The notes beneath the pieces are model-generated. The model was not told the origin of the DNA and made no database searches. It saw only the letters and a program-made list of their open reading frames with translations. Shown piece after piece: positions 18,269 through 28,238 of a stretch of 40,146 nt of DNA. Source of the stretch: an uncultured Methylotenera sp. (GTDB lineage Bacteria; Pseudomonadota; Gammaproteobacteria; Burkholderiales; Methylophilaceae); contig CABHOJ010000100.1 in assembly GCA_902168195.1 (NCBI GenBank), positions 1 through 40,146 on the forward strand, read 5' to 3'. Each line of letters begins with the position of its first letter. Position 1 is the stretch's first letter. A program made the position numbers and the translations under genes.

Positions 18269-19963
18269 TCAGGATTGATTCACACTTTCCAGTCGGAAAC
18301 GTACCGCGCCATCCCGATTGTCAGCCAGGCTCAGGCGATAGCCGGCTTGTGCAGATTGTCTATGCGCGTGGTACAAGCCGATCCCCAGGCCCGTCTCTGA
18401 ACTCACATTCTTCTTGAACAGCTGTTCGGCGACCGCCGCCGGCATGGCGGCTCCCGTGTCCACGACGTCGATACAGAAACGGTCGCTTCCGGATACGGCG
18501 CACTGAATGGTGATGCCTGGCTGCTGTTTGGACTTTGCGATGGCATTTTGGATGAGGTTATCCACCACGCTATCCAGTACTTCGGCATCGACCTCGATGT
18601 TGGCGAGCTCCGGGCTGCCGAAGGTGAGATTGCCAACCTGACTGTAACGCTGTTTCAAGCTCGTCCACCAGTAGGCGACATCCATCATGCGAACGCCTTC
18701 CTTGCGCGGCGCCTGTAATTTATCCAATGTCAGGGCGAGCCGTTGGTTGAGTTGCGGCAGCTGTCTGCGCATCAATGCCAGCAAGCGGTCACTCTCGTTA
18801 TCCGGGGTTTGTTCGGCCGCACTGCATAATGCGCTCATCGATTGGATCAGGTTCTTGATGTCATGCGTCAGACGCGCGCCGGTCTCATAGACCGCCTGCA
18901 TATAGGCAGACTGCCGCATCGTCTCCTCACGTCGTTTGGCTTCATAGAACTCTCCGACGATCTGGGTCAAGAGCTTGACGTGGATGGTCAACGCGGGCGT
19001 CAGCGGCCATTTCGTGTACAGCGACAAATGAAAGTTATGGAATTCGAAATCCGCCCGATGACTGCCTTTGTATCCATAGGTACCGTGGCTATCATCCGTG
19101 ATCCAGCTCAGCCCGCTGACCCAGGGCAACGTGGAGATCTCCAGCATCGCTGATTGCGTGAATTGTTCCGCGCTCGATTCCTGCTCAGCATGTTCCGCGA
19201 TGTTGCGTACCCATTTCTCAAACGGCATCCCTACACTGAGCAAATAGCGGGACAGTAATTGCCCAAGGCCGGCGAAGCCCGCACGCGGGTTCCATAGCCA
19301 GCTGATCGTCAGCAAAGTGAAGGCTAATCCAAAGATCACTTTCAGGATGACTTCAGCATAATTGGACGAACTCGATGCCTGGATGGCGAAGCTGCCTAGT
19401 ACCAGGATCACCGCAAGTAGCATCAGCAGAAGGGTGTAGAAGAAATCCAGGATCGGAGGCTGGTCGGCTTCCTCGGGTTCGCGGAACGTCAGCAGGATGC
19501 CCAAAGGCAATGTCGGCAATAAGTAGGTGACGACGAAATGGGTGGCTGCGATGTCTTCGGATGCGTCTAATAGTTTTGGCACCACCCACATGATGAGCAC
19601 CGAGAGCAGGTAACCCGCCGCCAATAGATAGCCGATGCGCGTGGAACGTGCGCGCGATGAGAATACCCGGCCACCCAATAAACCGAACAGGCCGGTCAGC
19701 CAGAGGGCCAACAACCACCATCCTGCGAAAAAGATCAGGCTGACCCCAGCGATGAGGAACAGGATGGCAGCTGGTGGCGAGAGCTTATCGTTAGTACGCC
19801 AGATGGGTTGCCATAAGAGAAACAACCCATAGTGACAAAGGATGATGGCGCGATCGACGATATCGTTGAACCCGAAAAGGAGGACGACATGCAATGAAAG
19901 CAGCATGAGCGCGAGTTCCCATTGGCGCTCTTTGAAGTGTTTGATGCTTGATGGCAGCTTCAT
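18269..19963 (-). CDS. Multi-TM sensor histidine kinase (PrsK-like C-terminal kinase domain), no adjacent response regulator
   Basis: Several N-terminal TM helices; H-box-like TGARLTHDIKNLIQ; N-box DNLIQNAIAKS; DTGAAMP; GLGIGLYHAHRQ. Confidence 0.85.
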   Translation of the reverse strand: MKLPSSIKHFKERQWELALMLLSLHVVLLFGFNDIVDRAIILCHYGLFLLWQPIWRTNDKLSPPAAILFLIAGVSLIFFAGWWLLALWLTGLFGLLGGRVFSSRARSTRIGYLLAAGYLLSVLIMWVVPKLLDASEDIAATHFVVTYLLPTLPLGILLTFREPEEADQPPILDFFYTLLLMLLAVILVLGSFAIQASSSSNYAEVILKVIFGLAFTLLTISWLWNPRAGFAGLGQLLSRYLLSVGMPFEKWVRNIAEHAEQESSAEQFTQSAMLEISTLPWVSGLSWITDDSHGTYGYKGSHRADFEFHNFHLSLYTKWPLTPALTIHVKLLTQIVGEFYEAKRREETMRQSAYMQAVYETGARLTHDIKNLIQSMSALCSAAEQTPDNESDRLLALMRRQLPQLNQRLALTLDKLQAPRKEGVRMMDVAYWWTSLKQRYSQVGNLTFGSPELANIEVDAEVLDSVVDNLIQNAIAKSKQQPGITIQCAVSGSDRFCIDVVDTGAAMPAAVAEQLFKKNVSSETGLGIGLYHAHRQSAQAGYRLSLADNRDGAVRFRLESVNQS

Positions 19964-19989
19964 GATCTATCGCTTTGCAAGTGTTGAAT

Positions 19990-20027
19990 ATGTCGAATTT
20001 TTGGCAATATTGACGTATTTTCGACAT
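19990..20027. promoter_or_regulatory. Inverted repeat ATGTCGAA-N22-TTCGACAT, candidate activator binding site upstream of the pilin gene
   Basis: Half-sites at 19990-19997 and 20020-20027; centre-to-centre 30 bp, about three helical turns. Confidence 0.45.
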
Positions 20028-20099
20028 CATTCATTTGAAATTTCAATCAATTCAGCTCAAAAATCGTTCGAATCCGGCGCTTATAGCGGGATTTCAAAC

Positions 20100-20115
20100 T
20101 GGCACAAAAAATGCA
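20100..20115 (+). promoter_or_regulatory. Candidate sigma-54 promoter (-24/-12) of the pilin gene
   Basis: TGGCAC-AAAAAA-TGCA; GG (20101-20102) and GC (20113-20114) separated by exactly 10 nt as in the RpoN consensus. Confidence 0.75.
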
Positions 20116-20186
20116 GATGACTCTTTGCGCTAATCTCGTTTGCGTAACTATCAACCATTCAGCGCCATGGGGCGAAGGATAACATA

Positions 20187-20840
20187 ATGAAAAAGCAGGT
20201 TGGTTTCACCCTGATTGAACTGGCGATCGTGTTGGTCATCATTGGATTGCTATTGGGCGGCGTGCTCAAGGGGCAGGAGTTGATCAATAGTGCCAAGGTC
20301 AAGAATATGGCGACTGATTTTAAGAATATCCAGGTCTACATCTATGGATATCAGGATAAGTTCAAGGCGCTCCCGGGTGACGATGCTGCCGCTGTGGCCC
20401 ATGTGACCGGCACCTTGGCTACTACGCCAGGTACTGCAGGCAACGCCATCATCGAAGGTGCCTGGAATTCAACCACGGTGACCGACGAATCCTATCTTTT
20501 CTGGCAGCACGTGCGACTGGCTGGCCTGGCTGCAGGCAGTACCGATGCAACTACGCCAGCGACCTACGTGCCACGCAATGCGGATGGCGGACGTATCGGG
20601 GTTCAAAGCGTCAGTGGGTTCACTGCAGTTTCTGTCCTCCCGACCGCTGGTGGTATCTCTGGTGCGTATGTCATTTGTTCTGACGGTATCCTGGGTAAAT
20701 TCGCCAAGCAACTCGATACGACGCTGGATGACGGTATCGGCAGCACAGGCTCGATGCGTGTCGTCGTAAATGGCACACCGAGTATCGGTGTCGCCGCTCC
20801 TGTGGATTCCACAACCTATCTGGTGTGTCTGGCGTTCTAA
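20187..20840 (+). CDS. Type IV pilin/pseudopilin-like prepilin
   Basis: Class III signal MKKQVG^FTLIELAIVLVIIGLLLGG; two C-terminal-half cysteines (VICSDG, YLVCLAF). Confidence 0.92.
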   Translation: MKKQVGFTLIELAIVLVIIGLLLGGVLKGQELINSAKVKNMATDFKNIQVYIYGYQDKFKALPGDDAAAVAHVTGTLATTPGTAGNAIIEGAWNSTTVTDESYLFWQHVRLAGLAAGSTDATTPATYVPRNADGGRIGVQSVSGFTAVSVLPTAGGISGAYVICSDGILGKFAKQLDTTLDDGIGSTGSMRVVVNGTPSIGVAAPVDSTTYLVCLAF

Positions 20841-20851
20841 TCTGAATAGTT

Positions 20852-20878
20852 AAAAAGCCCGCTCAGGCGGGCTTTTTT
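20852..20878 (+). terminator. Intrinsic terminator downstream of the pilin gene
   Basis: aaaaagcccgc-tcag-gcgggcttttt followed by T. Confidence 0.9.
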
Positions 20879-20960
20879 ATTGCTGGCGTTGTACGTAAAG
20901 TTATGTTCAGGCGCTGATTTGCATTAGAATAAGCCGCTGAATAAAACTGACCAGATCAAC

Positions 20961-21767
20961 ATGTCTGACAACATCGTCGAAATCGACAATCTATCATTTG
21001 GCTACAAGGGTCGCTTGCTGCACAAAGGCATTAATATGTCTTTCCCGCGCGGCAAGGTTGTCGCCATCATGGGCGGCAGCGGTAGCGGCAAAACGACCTT
21101 GTTGCGGTTGATCGGCGGACAGCTGAAGCCGACGCACGGAAAAGTACTGGTTGACGGTAAGGTCGTGCATGAGCAGGATCGTCACGGGCTATACTTGCTG
21201 CGTCGCAAGATGGGCATGCTGTTCCAGTTCGGTGCCTTGTTCACAGACCTTTCGGTCTACGAAAATGTGGCCTTTCCTATTCGCGAGCATACGGATCTTC
21301 CGGAAACCATCATCCGCGATCTGGTGATGATGAAGCTCAATGCCGTCGGTTTACGCGGCGCCCGCAATCTCATGCCTACAGAACTGTCAGGCGGCATGGC
21401 CCGCCGAGTCGCTTTGGCGCGGGCGGTGGCGCTGGACCCCGAGATTGTCATGTACGACGAGCCGTTCACTGGTCTCGATCCGATCTCCATGAGCGTCACC
21501 TGCAACCTCATCAAGAAACTGAACGACGCGCTGGGTGCGACCTCTATCGTCGTCACGCACGACGTGAAAGAGGCATTCGCCATCGCCGATTACGTCTACA
21601 TCGTGGCCAACGGTGTGGTGGAAGCAGAAGGGACGCCGGACGGCCTGCGTCAGTCGACCGAGCCCTTCGTGCATCAGTTCGTGCATGGCGACGTCGATGG
21701 TCCGGTCCCTTTCCATTATTCAGCACCTGATTACAGGAAAGATATGTTGAGAGGCCATGATGCTTAA
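20961..21767 (+). CDS. mlaF: Phospholipid ABC transporter ATP-binding protein MlaF
   Basis: Walker A GGSGSGKTTLLR, signature ELSGGMARRVALARA, Walker B IVMYDEPFTGLDP; followed by mlaEDCB. Confidence 0.95.
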   Translation: MSDNIVEIDNLSFGYKGRLLHKGINMSFPRGKVVAIMGGSGSGKTTLLRLIGGQLKPTHGKVLVDGKVVHEQDRHGLYLLRRKMGMLFQFGALFTDLSVYENVAFPIREHTDLPETIIRDLVMMKLNAVGLRGARNLMPTELSGGMARRVALARAVALDPEIVMYDEPFTGLDPISMSVTCNLIKKLNDALGATSIVVTHDVKEAFAIADYVYIVANGVVEAEGTPDGLRQSTEPFVHQFVHGDVDGPVPFHYSAPDYRKDMLRGHDA

Positions 21768-22548
21768 CGCGATTGCAGGTAAGTTACGTGGCATTGGCCA
21801 TCGCATTATCGATCGCCTCTGGCGCCTGGGGGCTGCAGTCCGGTTCTTCGGTTACACGCTCATCTATTCTGGGGAAAGCTTCCGTCGCCTGCATCTGACG
21901 ATACGCGAGATCTATTTCACAGGCGTCATGTCACTGGTCATCATCCTGGTATCGGCGTTCTTTGTAGGCATGGTGCTGGCTCTGCAAGGCTACAACACGT
22001 TGCAGAAATACGGCTCGTCCGAAGCCATTGGCGTGCTGGTGGCGCTGTCGCTGGTACGTGAACTTGGACCTGTGGTGACGGCCCTCTTGTTTGCCGGTCG
22101 TGCCGGTACGGCGATCACCGCGGAGATCGGTCTGATGAAGACGACCGAACAGTTGTCAGCCATGGAGATGATGGCCGTGAGCCCTATTGCGCGGGTGGTG
22201 GCGCCACGTTTCTGGGCCGGTGTGATCTCCATGCCTTTGTTGGCGGCCTTGTTCTCGATGGTCGGTATCCTGGGTGGTTACCTGGTCGCGGTCCCGCTGA
22301 TCGGTGTCGATCACGGAGCCTTCTGGTCGCAGATGCAGGCGAATGTCGATTTTCAGGCGGATATCGTCAACGGTGTCATCAAGAGTGCCGTCTTTGGCGT
22401 TGCTTGCACCATGATCGCATTGTTCGAAGGTTTTGACGCGCCGCCGACGGCTGAAGGCGTGAGCCGGGCCACCACGCGTACTGTAGTGAATTCATCATTG
22501 GCTGTATTAGGCCTGGACTTTGTTTTGACCTCGTTCATGATCAGCTGA
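21757..22548 (+). CDS. mlaE: Phospholipid ABC transporter permease MlaE
   Basis: MlaE/YrbE permease features: GLVREL-like VALSLVRELGPVVTALLFAGRAGTAITAEIGLMKTTEQLSAMEMM. Confidence 0.95.
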   Translation: MMLNAIAGKLRGIGHRIIDRLWRLGAAVRFFGYTLIYSGESFRRLHLTIREIYFTGVMSLVIILVSAFFVGMVLALQGYNTLQKYGSSEAIGVLVALSLVRELGPVVTALLFAGRAGTAITAEIGLMKTTEQLSAMEMMAVSPIARVVAPRFWAGVISMPLLAALFSMVGILGGYLVAVPLIGVDHGAFWSQMQANVDFQADIVNGVIKSAVFGVACTMIALFEGFDAPPTAEGVSRATTRTVVNSSLAVLGLDFVLTSFMIS

Positions 22549-22566
22549 ACACACTGAGGAGTAGAA

Positions 22567-23046
22567 ATGGAACGCACGACGATCGATCTATGGGTAGGCA
22601 TCTTCGCCGCCGCTGGCGCAGCAGCCTTATTGGGGCTGGCCATGAAAGTGGGGAATCTCACGTCCAGCGATATCGGTGAGACCTACACCGTGACAGCGGC
22701 ATTCGAAAATATCGGCGGTCTGAAGCCACGCGCCCCGGTCAAAAGTGCGGGTGTCGTCGTGGGCCGGGTCGATGCCATTCAGTTCGATACTGAAACTTAT
22801 GAGGCAAAGGTGACCCTAAAGGTAGACAAGCGCTACCCCTTCCCCAAGGATACGTTTGCCAATATCTATACGGCTGGCCTGTTGGGCGAGCAATACGTCG
22901 GTCTTGAGGCCGGCGGTGACGAAGCGAGCCTGCAGAATGGTGATAAAATCACGCACACTCAGGACGCAGTGGTACTGGAAAAGATGATCAGTCAATTCCT
23001 CTACAACAAGGCTTCCGAATCCAATGACAAGAAAGAGACGGAATAA
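22567..23046 (+). CDS. mlaD: MCE-domain phospholipid-binding protein MlaD
   Basis: Single N-terminal TM; MCE domain YTVTAAFENIGGLKPRAPVKSAGVVVGRV; GLLGEQYVGLEAGG. Confidence 0.95.
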   Translation: MERTTIDLWVGIFAAAGAAALLGLAMKVGNLTSSDIGETYTVTAAFENIGGLKPRAPVKSAGVVVGRVDAIQFDTETYEAKVTLKVDKRYPFPKDTFANIYTAGLLGEQYVGLEAGGDEASLQNGDKITHTQDAVVLEKMISQFLYNKASESNDKKETE

Positions 23047-23049
23047 AGC

Positions 23050-23646
23050 ATGAACAGCATCATCAAGTGTTTGTTGGGTATCATGTTGATGGCTTCTACG
23101 CAGCTGGCGCTGGCTGCCATCGGCCCCGATGAGCTGGTCAAGAGTACCGCGGAAGACGTGCTGACCATCATCAAGAAGGACAAGGATATCCAGAACGGCG
23201 ATCAGAAGAAGGTGTTCGCGCTGGCTGAAGAGAAGATCCTGCCCAACTTCAATTTCGATCGCGTCTGCCGCATGGTGCTGGGTAAGCACTGGCATCGCGC
23301 CACCAAGGAGCAGCAAGCCGCTTTCCAGCAAGAGTTCCGTAGCCTGCTGTTGCGGACCTACGCGACCGCCTTGTCCAAGTACCGTAACCAGACCATCGAA
23401 TACAAGCCATTGCGCAGCCAGCCTGGCGATACCGATGTCACGGTCAAGACCGAGATCGTACAGCCAGGTGGTCAGCCTGTGGCAGTCGACTATGCCCTCG
23501 AAAAGAACGGTGACAGCTGGAAGGTCTACGACATCGTCATCGAAGGCGTGAGCCTGGTGACCAACTATCGCAGCCAGTTCAGCAATGAGATCAAGCAGTC
23601 CGGCATGGACGGCCTGATCGAGAAGCTCGCAACCAAGAACAAGTAA
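23050..23646 (+). CDS. mlaC: Periplasmic phospholipid carrier MlaC (Ttg2D family)
   Basis: Signal peptide; NFDRVCRMVLGKHWHRATKEQQAAFQQEFRSLLLRTYATAL. Confidence 0.95.
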   Translation: MNSIIKCLLGIMLMASTQLALAAIGPDELVKSTAEDVLTIIKKDKDIQNGDQKKVFALAEEKILPNFNFDRVCRMVLGKHWHRATKEQQAAFQQEFRSLLLRTYATALSKYRNQTIEYKPLRSQPGDTDVTVKTEIVQPGGQPVAVDYALEKNGDSWKVYDIVIEGVSLVTNYRSQFSNEIKQSGMDGLIEKLATKNK

Positions 23647-23656
23647 GCGTAATCAA

Positions 23657-23950
23657 TTGGCCCAGATCACCTTACAAGGCAATCGCTGGTTGGTCAGTGG
23701 TGACATCACCGCTGACCACATCTGCGACCTGTTGTCCGAGAGTGCTGCGCTCGGTAACGCGCAGAACGTCGAGATCGACCTGGCTGAAGTGTCTGATGTG
23801 GATACTGCCAGCATCAGTCTGATGTTCGAATGGTTGCGCCAGGCGCATGCCAGTAAACATAAAGTCACCTTCGCCAATCTGCCGAAGAACCTGTTGAGCC
23901 TGGCCACGCTATATGGCGTGCTAGAGCTGATCCCACAAACTTCCCATTGA
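23657..23950 (+). CDS. mlaB: STAS-domain protein MlaB
   Basis: STAS-like fold VEIDLAEVSDVDTASISLMFEWLRQA; positioned after mlaC; TTG start. Confidence 0.85.
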   Translation: MAQITLQGNRWLVSGDITADHICDLLSESAALGNAQNVEIDLAEVSDVDTASISLMFEWLRQAHASKHKVTFANLPKNLLSLATLYGVLELIPQTSH

Positions 23951-23981
23951 GTATCGGGGCAATGACCCCATACCAGACCCT

Positions 23982-24881
23982 ATGATTCCCGCGATTCAAC
24001 TCGAGCAGGTCCAAAAGCATTTCGGTGGCTTGGCAGCACTGAAAGGGGTGGATCTGACCATCGAACAAGGTGAGTTCTTTGCCTTGCTCGGGCCTAACGG
24101 AGCCGGCAAATCCACCCTGATCAACCTGCTAGCTGGTTTGCTGAAGCCGACGAGCGGCAAGTTGTCGGTGCTGGGTTTCGATGTACAGGCGCAATATGCC
24201 GACGCACGGCGTGCCCTGGGTGTCGTGCCGCAGGAACTGGTATTCGATCCGTTCTTCAACGTGCGCGAGATGCTGCGCTTCCAGGCTGGTTATTTCGGCC
24301 GTGGTCGGGAGAACGATGCCTGGGTCGATGAGATCATCGAATGCCTGGGACTGACGGATAAAGCCCATACCAATATGCGAAGATTGTCGGGCGGCATGAA
24401 GCGCCGTGCATTGATCGCACAGGCGTTAGCGCACAAGCCGCCCGTGATCGTGCTGGATGAGCCGACCGCCGGTGTCGACGTCGAATTGCGCCAGATGTTG
24501 TGGGAATTCATCAAACGCCTCAATCGCGAGGGTCACACTATCATCCTCACCACGCACTACCTTGAAGAAGCGGAGACCCTGTGCTCTCGCGTGGCGATGA
24601 TGAAACAGGGCGAGATCGTCGCGCTCGATAGCACGCAAAACCTGCTGAATCGCCTGCCGGGCAAGAATCTGCAGCTCAAGCTCGCTGACGCTTTGCCGAC
24701 CAGCCTGATGGATCTGGTCAAGTTCGCAGATGGTCTGGACTACACGCTGGCGCTCAATGAGGTGGCGCAGGTCGAGTTCGTCCTGACCGAGTTACGTGCC
24801 GCCAATGTGGCCGTCGTCGACATGCAGCTGATTGAAGCCGATCTGGAAGATGTGTTCGTCAACTTGGTGGGGCGCGCATGA
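23982..24881 (+). CDS. ABC transporter ATP-binding protein (YadG-like)
   Basis: GPNGAGKSTLINLL, RLSGGMKRRALIAQAL, VIVLDEPTAGVD. Confidence 0.92.
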   Translation: MIPAIQLEQVQKHFGGLAALKGVDLTIEQGEFFALLGPNGAGKSTLINLLAGLLKPTSGKLSVLGFDVQAQYADARRALGVVPQELVFDPFFNVREMLRFQAGYFGRGRENDAWVDEIIECLGLTDKAHTNMRRLSGGMKRRALIAQALAHKPPVIVLDEPTAGVDVELRQMLWEFIKRLNREGHTIILTTHYLEEAETLCSRVAMMKQGEIVALDSTQNLLNRLPGKNLQLKLADALPTSLMDLVKFADGLDYTLALNEVAQVEFVLTELRAANVAVVDMQLIEADLEDVFVNLVGRA

Positions 24882-25642
24882 TGGCGAATCTTCGCGGGCC
24901 TTGGACTTTGTTCAAAAAGGAATTGCTGCGTTTCTGGCGCGTCAGTTTCCAGACAGTCGCTGCACCGGTGATGACCGCCTTACTTTATTTACTGGTGTTC
25001 TCGCATGTGCTGGAAGGACGGGTCCAGGTGCATGGTGTCAGCTATACGACGTTCCTGATCCCGGGCTTGATCATGATGTCCGTGTTGCAGAATGCCTTCG
25101 CTAACAGCTCTTCCAGTCTGATCCAGTCCAAGGTCATGGGCAATCTCGTGTTTGTGCTGTTGACGCCGATCTCCTATCTGCAGTTCTTCCTGGCTTTCCT
25201 CGCGGCTTCCGTGATCCGCGGCTTGGTCGTCGGCCTGGGCATCTACCTAGTCGCCATTCTGTTCGTCGATCTGCCCATCACCTATCCTTGGTTGATCCTG
25301 GCGTTCGCCATCACCGGCAGTGCCTTGCTGGGTGCGTTCGGTATCGTGGCTGGCATCTGGGCTGACAAGTTCGACCAGATGGCAGCATTCCAGAATTTCA
25401 TCATCATGCCGTTGTCTTTCCTGTCCGGTGTGTTCTATTCGATCCATTCCCTGCCGCCATTCTGGCAGACCGTGTCGCATTTCAACCCGTTCTTCTACAT
25501 GATCGACGGGTTCCGCTACGGCTTCTTCGGTACAGGGGATATTTCCCCTGCCATCAGCTTAAGCGTTGTCGCTGGTAGCTTTTTTGTCCTATCATGGCTG
25601 ACTTTGAAAATGCTGAAATCCGGCTATAAATTACGGGGTTAG
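24878..25642 (+). CDS. ABC-2 type permease (YadH-like)
   Basis: Six-TM ABC-2 membrane protein; stop/start overlap with the ATPase gene. Confidence 0.92.
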   Translation: MMANLRGPWTLFKKELLRFWRVSFQTVAAPVMTALLYLLVFSHVLEGRVQVHGVSYTTFLIPGLIMMSVLQNAFANSSSSLIQSKVMGNLVFVLLTPISYLQFFLAFLAASVIRGLVVGLGIYLVAILFVDLPITYPWLILAFAITGSALLGAFGIVAGIWADKFDQMAAFQNFIIMPLSFLSGVFYSIHSLPPFWQTVSHFNPFFYMIDGFRYGFFGTGDISPAISLSVVAGSFFVLSWLTLKMLKSGYKLRG

Positions 25643-25671
25643 CCCAAAGGACTAACCTCAAGGACTAACCC
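25636..25671. repeat. 13-bp-period direct repeat AAGGACTAACC x2 with competing inverted GGGTTAG
   Basis: AAGGACTAACC at 25647-25657 and 25660-25670; GGGTTAG at 25636-25642 can pair with either CTAACC copy. Confidence 0.6.
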
Positions 25672-25685
25672 AAGACAGGATCGAT

Positions 25686-25934
25686 ATGCTGCGCGCGGCT
25701 GAATTACGGGATTACATCATGCAGGGCTTGCCCTGCGACCACGTGCAAGTGCTTGGCGACGATGGCCAGCACTTCGAGGCTGTTATCGTCAGTGCGCAAT
25801 TCACGGGCAAGAACATGGTGCAGCAACATCAATTGGTCTACCAGGCATTGGGCGACCGCATGCGTGAAGAGATCCACGCCTTGTCCATGCGCACCTTCAC
25901 CCCAGAGGCCTGGGCCAAGTTCGCGGACAAATAG
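25686..25934 (+). CDS. BolA family protein (IbaG/YrbA-like)
   Basis: DHVQVLGDDGQHFEAVIVSAQFTGKNMVQQHQLVYQALGDRMREEIHALSMRTFTPEAW. Confidence 0.92.
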   Translation: MLRAAELRDYIMQGLPCDHVQVLGDDGQHFEAVIVSAQFTGKNMVQQHQLVYQALGDRMREEIHALSMRTFTPEAWAKFADK

Positions 25935-25985
25935 GGCGCCGAGCCGTCATCGGCTACAACGAATCACGATATGGAGAGTAATGAA

Positions 25986-26303
25986 ATGGATACACAAGAG
26001 ATCATCAAGAATCAGATCAAGGCCAATCCGGTCGTGCTCTACATGAAGGGCAGCCCCAAGTTCCCGCAATGCGGGTTCTCGGGCCTGGCGGTACAGATCC
26101 TGCAAGCCAGTGGTGTGAAGGATTTTGTCGCTGTCGATGTCTTGGCCGATCCGGCCATCCGTGACGGCATCAAGGTCTATGCCAACTGGCCGACCATCCC
26201 GCAGCTCTACATCAAGGGCGAATTCATCGGTGGCGCCGATATCATGCGCGACCTTTACGAGCAGGGCGAATTGCAGAAACTGCTGCAGGAAGCGGCCGCC
26301 TAA
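25986..26303 (+). CDS. grxD: Monothiol (CGFS) glutaredoxin
   Basis: Active site FPQCGFSG; NWPTIPQLYIKGEFIGGADIMRDLY. Confidence 0.95.
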   Translation: MDTQEIIKNQIKANPVVLYMKGSPKFPQCGFSGLAVQILQASGVKDFVAVDVLADPAIRDGIKVYANWPTIPQLYIKGEFIGGADIMRDLYEQGELQKLLQEAAA

Positions 26304-27572
<1,269 letters not shown>

Positions 27573-27585
27573 TACAGAGGATCTT

Positions 27586-28230
27586 ATGATCACCATCGCC
27601 TTATCCAAAGGCCGAATCTTTGAGGAGACGACCCCGCTGCTGGCAGCGGCCGGCATCACTGCGCTCGAGGCGCCCGAGTCCTCGCGCAAGCTGATCCTGC
27701 CTACCAACCGCGATGACGTTCGCCTGATCATCGTCCGTGCCAGCGACGTCCCCACCTATGTGCAATACGGCGCAGCCGACCTTGGGATCGCCGGCAAGGA
27801 TGTATTGAACGAACATGGCGGAGCCGGACTCTATCAGCCGCTGGATCTCAAGATCGCCCGGTGCAAGATGATGGTGGCGGTGCGCGACGATTTCGATTAT
27901 TTCGGATCTATCCGTCGCGGTGCACGCCTGAAGGTGGTGACCAAGTATGTGCAGACGGCACGCGAGCACTTTGCCGACAAGGGCATGCATGTCGACCTGA
28001 TCAAGCTTTACGGCTCGATGGAACTCGGGCCGCTGGTCGGGTTGGCCGATGCCATCGTCGATCTCGTAAGCACCGGCGGTACCTTGCGCGCCAACAACCT
28101 GAAAGCCGTGGAAGAGATCGCCGACATCAGTTCGCGCCTGATCGTCAACCAGGCTTCACTCAAACTGAAACGCGATGCCTTGCAACCTATCATGGATAGT
28201 TTTGCCAAAGCGGTCGCAGACAACAACTAG
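27586..28230 (+). CDS. hisG: ATP phosphoribosyltransferase, short form (HisG-S)
   Basis: [37 protein letters not shown]; 214 aa, without the C-terminal regulatory domain. Confidence 0.96.
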   Translation: MITIALSKGRIFEETTPLLAAAGITALEAPESSRKLILPTNRDDVRLIIVRASDVPTYVQYGAADLGIAGKDVLNEHGGAGLYQPLDLKIARCKMMVAVRDDFDYFGSIRRGARLKVVTKYVQTAREHFADKGMHVDLIKLYGSMELGPLVGLADAIVDLVSTGGTLRANNLKAVEEIADISSRLIVNQASLKLKRDALQPIMDSFAKAVADNN

Positions 28231-28238
28231 GTTCATTT

